Assembly (NCBI GenBank): GCA_032158295.1
Contig: CM063253.1
Span: 589,001-653,000, forward strand
Length of the DNA: 64,000 bases
From: Pycnopodia helianthoides
Lineage: Eukaryota > Echinodermata > Asteroidea > Forcipulatida > Asteriidae
Direction: 5' to 3'
Part shown: in pieces, positions 1 through 12,869 of the stretch
Layout: every line of letters begins with the position of its first letter
How positions within the stretch are numbered: position 1 is the stretch's first letter
The notes under the pieces: model-generated
Databases searched by the model: none
What the model was told of the DNA's origin: nothing
What the model saw: the letters and a program-made list of their open reading frames with translations, nothing else
Position numbers and translations under genes: made by a program

Positions 1-340
1 AACCTTAGTGAATGTCCAATGTCCAATATCGATGTACAAGGTAGACATTCACTGTACAAACCTATGTGAATGTCCAATGCCCAATATCGATATGCAAGGT
101 AGACATTCACTGTACAAACCTTAGTGAATGTCCAATGTCCAATCTGTCGATGTACAAGGTAGACATTTGCTGTACAAACCTTAGTGCATGTCCAATGTCC
201 AATGTCGACAATGTACAAGGTAGACATTTGCTGTACAAACCTTAGTGAATGTCCAATGTCCAATGTCGACAATGTACAAGGTAGACATTTGCTGTACAAA
301 CCTATGTGAATCTCCAATGTCCAATATTGATGTCAGGTAC
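1..340. repeat. 58-60 bp minisatellite, about 5.5 copies, open at the left edge
   Basis: Copies begin near 1, 59, 117, 177 and 239, with a decayed partial copy from about 299. Each unit contains a tandem TCCAATGTCCAAT-type doublet and the block TACAAGGTAGACATT. Many units carry GTGAATGTC at one end and GACATTCAC at the other, so a unit can fold as a hairpin with a stem of about 9 bp. The array touches position 1, so its true length is unknown. No reading frame or splice site makes it look coding. Confidence 0.9.
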
Positions 341-360
341 AAACCAAGGTGAATGTCAAA

Positions 361-3300
361 ACGTGCAATATCGTTCTAAATTTTGCTGTCATGTCGTTCG
401 CAGGTTTTTAACTTCCCATCGCAAATGATACATCCATTGTTGCCAATGCATTACGATGAATTATACTAAGTTTCTTGATCGATAATCGCCTGTTACATGG
501 GGATTGGCTGGAATGATAATCGCCTGTGTACATGGCAACTGGCGATTATCGATCGAGAATATTTCCACCATTCAAATAATGGGGACAGTGTATGCATTTT
601 CTTTCCTCAAGATGGTGTATGTCATGGTTTCCTCACGAGAGTGCACGTTCAGAGGTCCAAACGTGACAGAAGCATCAAGACGTTCGTTTTGATTTAGATG
701 TTTGTTTGGTACAGATATCTTTTCTCCAGTATTCGTTTTGCGATATTGCCGGCCGTATGTTAACAAACTAGGCCTACCCTGCACACGGCCGAGGAGCTGT
801 ATAGGCGATCTAGACTTGGTTTCAAGTCTGTGATCTGGTTTTTAGCCTACCTGATAGTAATAGCCAATTGCCTGAAATAGTGCTTTCTTGTAGATTAACC
901 TCCGTCATGAGCCTACGATCACAACTTCACAAGAGATAGGACGTAATTGATAGCCAATCTGCAGGGGCGTTTTGCGTGGCTGGTGCAGAAAAATAACTGT
1001 CTTCTCAGACTTGAAATCAAGTCTATGGGCGATCGCAACTAAAGTTGGCTGCACCCTCGATGGCGGCGCCAACTGATGGGGAAGTCCCAAACCACATATA
1101 ATACTTCCTCAATATGAATCCATGATCACATACATGTAGATTATAGAAACTAATTGCCATAGAGCAAGGCCAAGTGGTGTTTGTATACTGTGTTAACGGT
1201 ATAAAACACAGCGACTAGTCTTGTACCGTCCACAGTGCCCTCAGCTGGGTCAGGTCGTAGTGAGCTTCTGCAGTGTGATAATGATGTATCACACTGTGCA
1301 ATGCTTGCTCATCCCGAGAATTGTTTGCACTTATTCAGGGGATTTCTCAACACATTCAGCCACCCCTTATTTGTAAAGCACTGCAAACTGTGGCCGCTCC
1401 CATGTTTACACCAAACATTACTAAAACACAATGGTGGGATATGGATATCGACCATGTTACCTTTGTTTACAGAGTGTAGACCATGTACATTTTAATGCGT
1501 TTCCTGACGGGCAAGATACTACACACGCCATATGAAGAAAACACACTTACATTTGGTGTCATAATTTTCACATAAATTCAAGACTTACAGAAGCAACAGC
1601 TGCACAGCTTTTGAGTTATGTCCCCCCTTTCTTCATATCGAAAGTTGAGAAAAATCAGACAGTGCAATCTCCAGTGCAATCTCCATTTTTTTGTATTCTT
1701 CCATTGAGCTGTGTACAAGCTGTGCCTGACTGAAGTTCAGGCTCGTATCTGTGGCTCCTTTGTAAACATGTGATGTCACGGGTCACATGGCCTATACAAT
1801 TGCAACTGTGGTTGGTGGTGGGTTTTGTGTGTGTGTGTGTGTGTGTGTAGAATATTTACCTGATCACAGCTGGATCTGAGTCTTTACACGAGATCCCATA
1901 TCATTAAAACAAGGAGTAAGCAATGGTCGCTCGAGTCATTCAGAGCTGTTGTTTTCTACCTCCACGGTTTTATAGTCCTCCATTAGTTGTCCGCCTGTAT
2001 AGAGGGAAAGTTGTCTATAATGTGTATTCCTGTTAAAAACAACAATCCCTTCTACAAAGCAGTTTTATAATAGTCGTATTAGGTGCGACACCAACAGGGT
2101 GAACAATAGTGTGCGATCTGTTATTATAAAGAGGTCACAGTCCAATGTTCATTTTCGGCTTTACAACCAATCAGGAACCGTGTACTATAAAACCAGGCCG
2201 TCAATTGTGTGTCTGATATGAGAATTTCAGCAAACATCATTGCGACAATTTCTTTTGGCTATGTTCAAATCGTGTTCATAATTACTGTCGAAGCCCAAGC
2301 CATTCAGCCGAAGCAAATGGTTTCTTTAAAGATCTTATATCCTTTAGGTCTGCCGTCGCTTTTTAAAAATTAATTGTTATTAATAAAAAGCTATCAAAAG
2401 GCTGATCGTGACTGCTTTTAATTGAGTCGTGTTGAAATGTCTCGAGTTCAACAATTGCCTTCTTTTGTGTGTTGTTTAGTGTGGAAATAGACCTGTATCA
2501 TGGTGCGGCCATCTTGATTTTCTTCCATTCAAATCCATGTAACAAAACCGAGGCTGGAAAGAGAAACAGTCTGGTTCCTTTTTGAACAATGAATGCTATT
2601 ATTCATTGGTGGTATTGGGTACAGTACAAGGAACATGACCAAGATTGTGGCAGCATTGTAAGCACAATTTCAGCCCCTTGGAGGTTCTACAGACCAATCC
2701 GTTGGCGTACTCATCAGCTGCGCGCCGCGCTGCCATTGCTAAGGTGCTGGCAGCAAAAGGTTTTGTACACATTGCCATAACATCATTGTCTTAGGTTTCT
2801 ACTTTCTTGCTCAACGATGTACACAATTTCTCTGACAGGACAGTATGACATAGGCCTAGCAATGTAGAACACCGACCATAAATACTTGCAACTAAAAAGC
2901 ATAAACTGAATCTTGAAAACGGGGCAGACAATAAACCCCTTGCACTCGACGTCACTTCTTCAAGATTAAGTGAAATTATATATAAAAAATACTGATGGTT
3001 TGCCTACCTCATTTGGGGTTAAAGCATTACAGTTGTTCAAATTCCAGATCATTGAACATTTTTCATCGCGGAGCATGCAACTCATTGTTGAAATGACTGC
3101 AATCTATACCAATTGATGTTACATGCAAACATGGAGGAATTCCTCCGCGATGCAACATAATGATGGTGGTGACTGTTTCTATTCGCCCTTCGCACGGTCG
3201 GCCATTTGAGTGTAGAGCCTCGAATTCGGGAAAGAAGTGAAGAGATAACTCTGTGTTGTCATGGTAATGTAATGACACTTTCATCCGATCAGATACATCG

Positions 3301-5027
3301 ATACAATACAAATGAATCATGAAGTCGAGGCTCTACCCGCAGTGAGGATCTGTGCTAGATAGCGAATGGTGATACATGCAACGCTGGTTTCTCGCCGTTA
3401 TCAGAACGGTGCCATCATAGCCGTAGATTTTGCCGGCCTTTGTGACAAAACTACGGGCGGTCTGCATGATTGCACCAAAACAAAAAGGTGAAAACAAACC
3501 CCACTCAATCACCAGTAGTCCTAGTTCACAGTTTTACAGAGGGAAAGCTTTAAAAAACAGACTCCTGGTAAAACACAAAATAATTATTGTGTTCAATCGA
3601 AATAGTTACCGCTAGTTTAGCCATTTCAGCCCAGAGTTAAAGTCTAATAATTATTCCTAGTTTTTTACATGTGTTTTTATAGTGTGACAAACACTGACAA
3701 GCCACCATACGGACGCAATGTGTACGTTACCACGCCAACAAAAAAGGTCACCGATCCGTCGGCAAGGAAAAAAAACCCAGGCTCTTACGACCCTACGACT
3801 CTTTGGTGTAGCAGGTTTCTTTCACAGGGCAGAAACACCTGAACAGCCGGGTTAATGAAACCAATTCAAAGTACGGTTCGCTGGTCCTCCTGTGGTATGG
3901 CACCATCGCCATCAATCGATGATTTTTTTTAAAAGATAACGTCATATTAAACAGCCGAAGGATAGTCTGAATATTTAGGTTATTTTGTTTATATAAATGT
4001 AATGCTCATTTTTTTTCCGATTGCAACCTTGATGTTCAATTATTGTTGAGAAGACAAAGGGAGTAATCTCACGACGTTAGGATGCATCCGTATAGCACGG
4101 AGAAACGTACGCTGTGCACACACACAAACTAGCTAGAATTACACCTAGGTGGTAAAATGTGTTTATTCTGGTTTTAATATAGAAGACGAGGTGTCATCTC
4201 TTTCCCAAAACGCCTCTCCGCTTTATTTTCAAGAAGACGAAATAAAACGTTCTCCATCAGATCGGGAACACGCACGATGATTTTTTTTTCTCTTAAAGAA
4301 CACGAACGTTTTTGAAATGCATGTATTGATTGTTTTTTTTTTTTTTTTTTTTTGCACAAGAGCTCTGCTACGTGCGTCTCGTATTTGACTCTGCAAAGGT
4401 GCCGACTTAGTTTTACTGCGCTGGGGGTGACGGCTTGATGTTGGTCTACGGGGATTGCTCGAGGAAGGTTGAACACGACTCGCTAAAACCCCCCCAACGA
4501 AAACAAAAACGAATGGGAGAACTTTGTGATACAAACTTGGACTGATGAAAAAAAAGAACAAACGATCCGCCGAATCCCGCAAAACCTCGTATGGATACAT
4601 TTTGGAAAGATGTTTAATTACGCTCTGGAGGAACATTTGCACATGAATGTTTCTAATGTGGATGTGTTCTTTTGAGACTGTGTAGATTTGTATTCCATGA
4701 ACAAAATGCGCAGCGCGAAAAGTGACAGTGACAAACCAAAATACCCCAAGTCTCCATTCCTTACTATCCCAAATCTATTTCTTCGTTGGATGGTCACATC
4801 GCCCTAGTTCCTTGGCAGACGAAACAAGCAGGTGAGGCTTTGACTGCGTAATGACTGGTTTATTTGGTCGTAGACGGAACCCCATAATCTGACACCTTGG
4901 CACCCTTTTGAGCATCGCTGATTATTATTCAAGTTTTGATTTGAAGAATTCTCTAAAGTTTGCAGAATTGTCATCGCAGCGGAGGAACTAAAACCAAAGC
5001 CAAATTCCCCCATCGTCTTATTCCAGA
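361..5027. other. Intergenic DNA, no gene recognised
   Basis: No ORF here resembles a known protein, and the short ORFs have no splice or homology support. It holds a (GT)n tract at about 1825-1848, a CCAAT plus TATAAAA pair near 2170-2190, a poly-T run at 4335-4353 and a presumed 5' flank of the receptor gene at 5028. Non-coding exons could be missed. Confidence 0.5.
2167..2192 (+). promoter_or_regulatory. Possible Pol II core promoter (CCAAT + TATAAAA)
   Basis: CCAAT at 2167-2171 is followed by TATAAAA at 2186-2192, which would place a start near 2215-2225. A second TATAAAA is at about 1201. No convincing coding exon follows within a few hundred bases, so this could drive a non-coding transcript or a distant first exon, or be chance in AT-rich DNA. 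Confidence 0.25.
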
Positions 5028-6098
5028 ATGACGACCAATGAGACGGCTACGGCTTCTCGACCGTCAAATCAAACCAATCTTGAGATTCCGGTTGACTTCT
5101 TAATCGGCGTGATCTGTTTTTACTGTCCACTCATCTTCGCGACTCTCTTCAGTAACTCTTTAGTCTTGCTGGCGGTTTACAGAGAAAAAAACCTCCGGAA
5201 GAAAAGCAACGTTTTCATCGTGAGTTTATCCGTAGCGGACTTCTTGACGGGGCTCGTGGGGGTCCCAACCGCGATCATCGGCAGGCTGGTTCAGAACCAC
5301 ATCACCTGTTTTACGGCTACACGTATGGTGTTTTTCACGGCAGCTTTTACATTCTCTGCAGTGTCCCTCTTCCAGCTCCTCGCAATAACCGTGGAGAGGT
5401 ATCTTGCTATAATCACTCCTTTGGTTTATCACAACAGCATGACTCCCCAACGGTATTTCTACATCATAACAACTGTTTGGATTTTAGGCGTCATGTTTGG
5501 GATCATTCCGAACATCGGGTCCGGCAACCCGAATGAGTCAGTCTGCGTCATGGACTACAAAATATCCCAAGCCGTCCGAATCTTCATGCTCATATTCGCA
5601 GTCTTCATTCCTGTGATTCTGTCTGCAATGGGGTTGATGTACTTTCACATTTTCCGGACAGCCAGGTCTCAGGCGAACCGGATCGCGGCTCTGAGACGGG
5701 CTCTGCTTCGGTTGGACGAGAACCAAACTGTCCAGGAGCAGTCTGCCCAGATGAAAGCTACCACGACCACAGCAATTATCCTCGGGGGCTTTGCTGCATG
5801 TTGGATGCCCATGTCTCTAAAGTTCTTCATCGAGGCGTCTATGGAGTTAGACCCGTATGCCGTTCTCCTTCTGCAGACGATCTTGGAGTTTCCTGCCTAT
5901 AGTAATTCCGTGATGAATCCCCTGATATATTCCTACCGTAATGCGGAGTTCAGGACAGCGTGTTGTAAAATGTTGGCCCCGCTGAAGCTGATGTGTAGAA
6001 TGAGAGCCAAGGTGGAACAAACACCTGTTCTTCCATTTAGGACCTGTAGTGTGACTCTCCAAGAAACGTATGGATCTGACGATGTAATTGTTAATTGA
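5028..6098 (+). CDS. Intronless class A (rhodopsin-like) GPCR
   Basis: A 356-residue seven-transmembrane receptor in one exon. The family hallmarks are all present: N43 in TM1 (1.50), D71 in TM2 (LSVAD), C94 at the top of TM3 with partner C173 in the second extracellular loop, ERY at 123-125, W151 in TM4, P195 in TM5, CWMP at 258-261 in TM6 and NPLIY at 297-301 in TM7. N-glycosylation sequons lie at N4 and N14 in the short N-terminus and at N169 in loop 2. The third intracellular loop (about 210-243) is basic, and a CC pair at 312-313 after TM7 could be palmitoylated. The TM6-TM7 stretch and the EFR after NPxxY recall amine and adenosine receptors, but ligand-contact residues do not fix a ligand, so it is best called an orphan. 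The single-exon structure suggests an echinoderm lineage expansion or an ancient retrocopy. The ATG chosen is the first that gives the full N-terminus. Confidence 0.9.
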   Translation: MTTNETATASRPSNQTNLEIPVDFLIGVICFYCPLIFATLFSNSLVLLAVYREKNLRKKSNVFIVSLSVADFLTGLVGVPTAIIGRLVQNHITCFTATRMVFFTAAFTFSAVSLFQLLAITVERYLAIITPLVYHNSMTPQRYFYIITTVWILGVMFGIIPNIGSGNPNESVCVMDYKISQAVRIFMLIFAVFIPVILSAMGLMYFHIFRTARSQANRIAALRRALLRLDENQTVQEQSAQMKATTTTAIILGGFAACWMPMSLKFFIEASMELDPYAVLLLQTILEFPAYSNSVMNPLIYSYRNAEFRTACCKMLAPLKLMCRMRAKVEQTPVLPFRTCSVTLQETYGSDDVIVN

Positions 6099-6593
6099 AC
6101 AATTAAGCAGAATTCAAGAAAGGTAGACGTGACGAGCTGACTTTATATCATTTACTGTTTTACTAATGTACGGTAGTTATCGCAATGGGGTGGGGGAGGG
6201 GGTGAATACCAATTGTGACGCACAACTCCCACTCTCGGAAAAAAATTGCAATTTTATTTTTTACAAGTTAGTGCAGACAACCGAAACATCAACTTCGACA
6301 TCAATGTGATGTGATGTTTAAGATAATATAAACGATGAGAAACACTTACAATATTTATTTATTTATTTATTTAATTTTTTGTATACAGGATACAACAGCA
6401 CAACGACTGTATTACATTATGGTCCTGTGTCTTAAAAAAAGAGAAAAAGGAGAAACATTACCTAAGAAAATATAGGCCTATAGTTAGGTTCAACTTGATC
6501 CAAACTGGCTGATATTGAACCAGTAGATTCAGAACACACATGTTTCTTGTTAAAAAAAATCAACCTATGAACGTTTTGAAAAGTTTGAAAAAA
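6099..6593. other. 3' flank of the GPCR gene
   Basis: AT-rich DNA downstream of the stop codon with a (TTTA)n tract at about 6354-6376. The stretch after it, including 'gtatacaggatacaac', resembles the tail of the repeat near 62390-62470. No second gene is seen. Confidence 0.4.
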
Positions 6594-6837
6594 TTTCGGT
6601 CAGATTGAAAATATAAATGTTCACAGATTTCCACATAACTTACGTGATATAAAGATGGTCATGTTGTAAAACTAACCTTAGTTTTGATATCGCGAGTCCG
6701 AAATCCAATGTTTGAAAACAGTACACACGGTGACATCACTATTTCCTCGTGAATCCGATGACCGAGTGAGCGTAAACTTAGATTTTCACGGTCACTTTTG
6801 GCGAAAAAGCACATTATTTCATGTTCATGCATTCGTT
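6594..6837 (+). repeat. Diverged relative of the TTAA-element superfamily
   Basis: The block with TTCACAGATTTCCACATAAC, followed by TTTTGATATCGCGAGTCC, recurs in inverted form at about 33215-33390 in a DNAI4 intron. It also resembles the left half of the elements at 27630 and 58605. Ends are not clearly defined. It lies directly left of the intact element at 6838. Confidence 0.6.
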
Positions 6838-7213
6838 TTAAAGGCACTGGACACTATTGGTAATTACTCAAAATAATTGTTAGCATAAAAACTTACTTGG
6901 TAACGAGCAATGGAGAGCTGTTGATAGTATAAAACATTGTGAGAAACGGCTCCCTCCGAAGTAACGTAGTTTTTGAGAAAGAAGTACATATTTGAATTGA
7001 TTTTGAGACCTCACGCGTGAGGTCTCGAAATCAAGCATCTGAAAGCACACAACTTAGTGTGACAAGAGTGTTTTTTCTTCCATTAATATCTCGCAACTTC
7101 GACTACCAATTGAGTTCAAATTTTCACAGGTTTGTTATTTTGTGCATATGTTGAGATACACCAAGTGAGAAGACTGGTCTTTGACAATTACCAAAGGTGT
7201 CCCGTGTCTTTAA
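6838..7213 (+). mobile_element. TTAA-flanked miniature element, copy A
   Basis: The element starts TTAAAGGCACTGGACACTAT and ends with a diverged inverse, CCCGTGTCTTTAA, so the two ends form an imperfect terminal inverted repeat flanked by or including TTAA. A 22 bp perfect palindrome fills 7005-7026 in the middle and extends to a 34 bp hairpin with one mismatch. The right half (CAATTGAGTTCAAATTTTCA, then CAGGTTTGT) matches all other copies. No ORF, so it is a non-autonomous MITE-like element. TTAA targets are typical of piggyBac-type transposases, but that assignment is inference. Confidence 0.8.
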
Positions 7214-8347
7214 GACGTCGCCATCTCAGGATCTGAACATGTCAGATGGCACTTTCAGAGCTCCGTACACTACCACTACTGATACCGTGTTATAAGAGCT
7301 AAGCGTTGGCAAAACAACGTCACGATTGTTTTTATATACCCCCATCATTCCATCATACTTAAACTTTGCTGATTTAGTTGGTCGGGAAAAATATGAAAAT
7401 ATACTAAATAAAATAGCTAAATATTCTTGTATCAAACGATCAAATTTTATGATTGTGAGTTATTTGAAGCAATAATTTTGGATAAAACATAAAACATCCT
7501 TTTAATGTTTTGTGTTCGTCAAATTAATTACAAACTAAATTAATTCTTGTTTGTCCCCATACTGTCATGGATTTGTTTGCTATACTGCAGCGAAATAAGT
7601 ATACGTCAGTCAAACTGACAACATCGTGCCAAATTTGCTGCAACTATTTAATCAGGATGATGTTATGTTTACGAAGTCTGCTGTTTGTGTTTTGACTGTA
7701 TTTGTTTTGAAATTCGTGGTTCCAACATTACATCGATTTCTAGAATCCATTTTTTTCAAAGTATCATCAAAATAAACAACAGCGTTTTGTTTTGTAAGTG
7801 GGGAGGGCTCCAAAACGTACACCCGTTTTTCAAAAGTAATACTCTTTGTCAAAAGTATGACTAAAACGAATTTTTCGAGTTTCCCTTTCAATTGAATGCA
7901 GCGTGTAGTGAGCTGTTGCAAACTGCTTACCAACCAAAAAGGACCTATGGTATAATTGCAAACAAAAAAGTTTTAAAAGGTCTCTCTTGAATGAAGCCAG
8001 TCTTTCGGACAGTTGGCTGAAGTTGAATTCATAACCACCTGATTTTGAGCTACACCTCAAAATCTTCAGCACACTAGAAAGATGTGTACGACGCAATGTT
8101 TGGAACACCACAGCAATTCTTAAATCACTAGTTGTCATCGTAAAACAATATACTGCGTATTAGAAAGTACTATAATTATTGGTTCATTTGTCAGAGACTT
8201 TGCTCATTTTATCATTTGCTTTGGTTAATTTGGGAAGAAGGAAAAACGGCAACAGAAATTGTGTGTGGGTACAATTGTCTTGCAAACAGACTAACTTATA
8301 TCTTGTAAGACTTGGCACTGGTATCAAAGTTCATATTATTATTGAGC
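7214..8347. other. Intergenic DNA, nothing recognised
   Basis: AT-rich sequence between two TTAA elements. Short ORFs on the minus strand (7226-8138) show no known domain, no plausible splice context and composition like the flanks. Confidence 0.4.
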
Positions 8348-8745
8348 TTAAAGGCACAGTACACGTTTGGTAATGACTCTGAAAATTAATGGTAATACAA
8401 ACTTGCTTGGTAAGAAGGACAGCAGCTTTGGGTAGTATAATGAATTTTGAGAAACTCTTAACTTCGAAGTACTACGGTTATGGATAATATATCACTTTTT
8501 ATTCCACAAAATTTGAATCTGAGAAGCGTTTCGTCAGAAACGCTTCTCAGACTGTGTATTCCTATGGGGAACATTCTTCCTATGGGGAAATAATTATTCG
8601 CTTCGGTTTTTCGGTGATATCTCAAAAATGCGACCACCTTTTGAAGTGAAATTTTCACAGGTTGGTTTTATTGTATGTACCTACATTTATATAGGATTAA
8701 CACAATCAGTAGGCTCCAATTACCAAACGTATACAGCACCTTTAA
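8348..8745 (+). mobile_element. TTAA-flanked miniature element, copy B
   Basis: Starts TTAAAGGCACAGTACACGTT and ends with the near-inverse ATACAGCACCTTTAA. The left 100 bases follow copy A (CTTGGTAA, then AGTATAAT). The centre carries a different hairpin: a 15 bp perfect stem with a 4-base loop at 8518-8551. The right part again has GAAATTTTCACAGGTTGGTT. Non-coding. Confidence 0.8.
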
Positions 8746-11441
8746 AGGAAAATTTGTGAAGGAAGCGTATAGTGCCGCACGCCACACGAATAAAAACAAA
8801 ATGCCGCTCTTATCTTATTTGTACTGATACACGATACCATCAAAAATGTACACGATCCGGACTTTCATATCCGTGATGATGGTTACTGTGTACGTTCACA
8901 ATAAGAGCAGGGTTTTTTTATCGTCCAAGTGACCGGCACTATGCTTCATTTCAAACAACAAAGTTTTGTACTTTGTATTTTCTTTTCAATCATTACCAAT
9001 TCACCAGTTTGCATTTTGCATTTTCGACAATTTTTAACTTCGCCTATGTACAGCTTCAGGCTGGGCTATTCATGTGTTTTGATAATGAAGTCCTTAAATA
9101 TGACATGTAGGATTGGAACAGTTCAAAACTGAAATCATACTTGTAACAAAATCAAGAACCGTAACAATCCTTCAGAGAAGCATTTGAAACGTTTGAACCC
9201 CTTCCCGAAAAATAGCAAGTTGGGCAGAAAAATAAAACGACAACAAAACACTCGATGTTTAATATTTCATTTGCAGTAATCTATATAAAAGAATCAAGTT
9301 TGTTTTTGGTAATAAATGGTGAGTTTATCAGCCTGGAAAGTTTCAGCAAAACTTAATTCCGTATCAATAAAACGCATTCAAATTCACGCACTTTCCCCTA
9401 TAGTTATTGAATTCAATTTGGTATTCGTGCCCACGTGATTTCGTTATTCTCATTCTGGTTCGTTTTAGTCATTCTATTTCATTTGTAGGCATTCAAGAAT
9501 CAAGACAAGGTTTCACATTTATACAGTTGCATTTTCACTTTACCTGTTTATAGTTGATGAAATTAAAATAGTTGACCAGCCTCTTGCTGTTGGCTTTTGC
9601 GAAATTGAATACTCTTTGTAACCTAATGAATGTGAATAATCTCATTTTGACCAGTGAATGCTAAAAACTGTTGCAATAGACTGTGTAAGTCTCGCGACGA
9701 TAAGGTCACCATTGAGCCTCCTGGCACCCTCTGAGCCATCAGCTATGGGAGATTAATGTGGGTGCAATTTTGTGTGATTTTTATTTCTGTCACATCACTT
9801 TTTTCAACCGCCAAAAACATATTAATGGAATGAATACATTTATAACTAGCAATGTAATAAATAAAAATAAACTCAAATCTGGAAACTTAAAGAGGAAATG
9901 AAGAAATAGTACTCGACCTCCAACATCCGACTCGAAAGTGTCAAAAAATGCGGATTTACGCCGACTGTGTCGACTGCACTAACATTAGGTGATATTTTAA
10001 ATCGGAATACAAGCGCTTCGTTACTATGCGCCAAAACAGACCTTGTGCCGCATGGATTTTACGTGACACGCTTGGCGTCGGTCGCCTGGACAACGACGTC
10101 CTAGTTTCGCATGGTTTGGGTACCTTACTTGTAAATGTAGCAGCTGCTTGAGTTTGCATGCGTGTACGTCAAGGATTACGACGATCGCCCTTTTAGTGTA
10201 TGTTCTTTATGGTCAAACGTGAAGCAGAATTCGAGGTCAGCTTTGAATCAAATTATATTTTTCTAAGATTTACGAAATTGTTTACAATATTTACAGTTTC
10301 TAAATGTAGCTTCTTGTTTTTTAAATTCAAGCCAAATTCAATGGGTGTAATTTATAAAAACATCTCAATGCAAGTTTATTTCATAAACAACTGCCACAAT
10401 ACACGCTGTATATTCGAGGTGCCCAGAAGTCCAGATTCTCGCGAAAGTTCGTACTCTCTCAAGGTCAACTCACACACAATCTGTTGATTTACTCCTTTCG
10501 ACTGTTGAATGCTGAATGCAACAGAGAATTCATTTAAAAAAAGGAAATTGAATAAGCCTTTTGTTAAATTGAATATATTATTTCTTAAAATTGGCTGGTA
10601 ATTCCATTAAAGTTGCATTTAATGGCGAGGCTATCTCATCAATTTCATGCTTGGTAAAATAACAACAAATGGTACGAATAAAATATTGCCGAGGGCAATA
10701 CACAATACAGCCGACGCTATAGTCTTCATTGAAGCACATCTCGTCTCTTCAGCACCACAATAATTAACCTCGTTTTTTTCTAATGCCAATGAAGTGAGGG
10801 TTGTCTCCCTCCACACTACAGGTTTAATGCTATACGGGAATTTTCAACACAAAAATAAAAGACACGTAATCTGCAGCCTAGAATATTTAAGTCAGAAACA
10901 AATAGAACACAAATATTACATGGTTACCAAGGTGATATTCAGCCACGGTTTATTTTCATTCCCTTTCCCCCCTTTCTTTTTAATTGTCCTACCCCCCCCG
11001 CATTTTATTTATTTACATATATTGATTTTGTTTTAATGAGTTCATAGCTCAGTTAGGTGGAAGGAAAATGGCTGGTCTCGTGTACGTTTCAACCATGGAA
11101 TCGACTTGGTATGCCAGCAACACACAAAAAGATGAAAATAATTCAACATATGCAAGTAAAAAAAAGCCTGACATGGGTTAATTGACATTTCCCAAATGCC
11201 TCAGCTAAAACACAATCTTTTTACAATCGTAACGAGTGATTTCAAATGACGCAATTCGCAAACATTTAAGGACATACACGTAGTGTCAACTTACACAAAA
11301 AAACAATTCGATTTAACAGGGTGATTTGAGATCAACAATGAGTCTATAATTTATAACCAGAATATAATCAGAATAAACATGAAATTAGTTGCTAAGTATT
11401 TAGACAAAGAACAGCCAGACGTACGACCCACAGGAAGGTCG
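8746..11441. other. Intergenic DNA, no gene recognised
   Basis: AT-rich DNA with no coding signal I can defend. A degenerate tRNA-like stretch at about 11041-11110 (ATAGCTCAGTTAGG, then GTTTCAACC) may be an old SINE head. A C-run lies near 10991. Confidence 0.4.
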
Positions 11442-11600
11442 GTGAGTTTGTAGTGACATTCAAACCGAGGACTTACAACAAAAGGGACATTAGGTCCACG
11501 TTTGCTATCACAAAGGAGAACAATGGGGTCCACGTTTGTCAGGACAAAAAGTTGAACAAAGGAAAGTCCACGATTGGAGGTCATTACACACTTGTGTGTA
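11442..11600 (+). repeat. Dispersed repeat, copy 1 (second copy at 19486-19637)
   Basis: The 160 bp from GTGAGTTTGTAGTGACATTC to ACACACTTGTGTGT is about 90% identical to 19486-19637. Both copies run straight into a simple-sequence tract: G13 here and (GT)n there. Non-coding, and of unknown class. Confidence 0.85.
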
Positions 11601-12869
11601 TTGGCGGGGGGGGGGGGGAGAGCTACTACCCCCTCAAAATTCGTGCAAAACAGTGGGGACAGTTCGACAATTCGGCCCAGCAACAAGAAAATCAAATTAG
11701 CCAGAGAAACCAAAACATACTTTTGATCCAGTACCGGGATTATAAATTAGTACTTATGTTCTTATCTGTGTAAAATTTCGGGCAAATCATCCCTCTGACC
11801 CCCCCCCCCTTCAAAGAGTCGCCGTTTACGCCCACGTAATAATCGCTTCGATGCAAATTAATTCTTCAGTCGCGTACTGAATGGAACTGAAATTTAAAGT
11901 TAGTTTTTTTGGCATCATTTGTTTTTGGAAGACTGCATAACCTTTCGATCCTCGAAGTAAACACATCATGCAAATAAGCTGTGTGAAATTTAGGGCAAAT
12001 CTTTTGTACAATTTTTGTAAAATTAACGAACAAAATGTAGGTTTTTTGTGCACATAAATTTTGAAAAATTTCGGTTTTCTAGACTTTTGCTCGATACTAA
12101 TTTTTTTGATACTAATGTTTTTTTCGTTTTTGGAATTATTTTGTTTTTATTACCAGTCCAGAAGTTTATCCTGAAGTAGTATGGGGGAAAACATTTCAGA
12201 TTCACCGTGGTCGGTAGAAACATCGTCATTAACAATATCATTTCCCCGCGTTTTTACAGTGTTTCCCGCGTTGTTTCGACTAGCAGTCAGTGGTAGTCAG
12301 GATATATCGGGAAAAAGCAAGACGCAGAAAGGTATTTTAAAAACACTGTCGAATTCTAAACGTTGACCTCTTAGAAAAAGGGGTCGCAAAGTTGGCACCT
12401 TGCGCACCTTGCGCACATGGTCACGCTTTTCAAAAGTCAAATTGGTACCAACGGAAATTATTTAAACGACCAAACAATGATATATATTATTGACCCGATT
12501 TGCCTGACGTCATCATAACAAGAAATCTTGGTAGAACAATTTGGGAAATGAGTTGCCCCGTGTGTTAGGATATTCAGATAATAATCTAAAACTGTACTTG
12601 CAAAGTGCGTTTTATGTTTTGCGCGCGCAATAACCGCTCACCACTATATTTCCACATGCAAATTTGATTTAAAAATGGCAGACTGTGGGCGGACATTACC
12701 AAGTGTGACGTCAGCATAATGGATCAATAGATTCAATATAGATATTGTTCAACATTGACCTTCGTGAGTCAATATTTACTTACATTCGCATAGCTGTTCA
12801 TGCATAAAGTAACATTGACTGCACTGAACTAACTTGACTACAACATCGATCCCAAATTGCTTATGATGT
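11601..12869. other. Intergenic DNA, nothing recognised
   Basis: Begins with a G13 run (about 11606-11618) and contains a C9 run near 11801. The short ORFs carry no recognisable domain. Confidence 0.35.

Noticed and set aside
1..340. CRISPR-like array
   Set aside because: Whole units are repeated with no unique spacers, and the genome is eukaryotic.
4174..4642. Minus-strand ORFs with a lysine run
   Set aside because: The lysines come from a genomic poly-T tract at 4335-4353; no domain, no splice signals.
5226..5450. Minus-strand ORF inside the GPCR
   Set aside because: A shadow of the receptor frame; the plus strand has all family motifs.
11041..11110. tRNA gene on the plus strand
   Set aside because: A-box-like and B-box-like strings are present but no cloverleaf closes.
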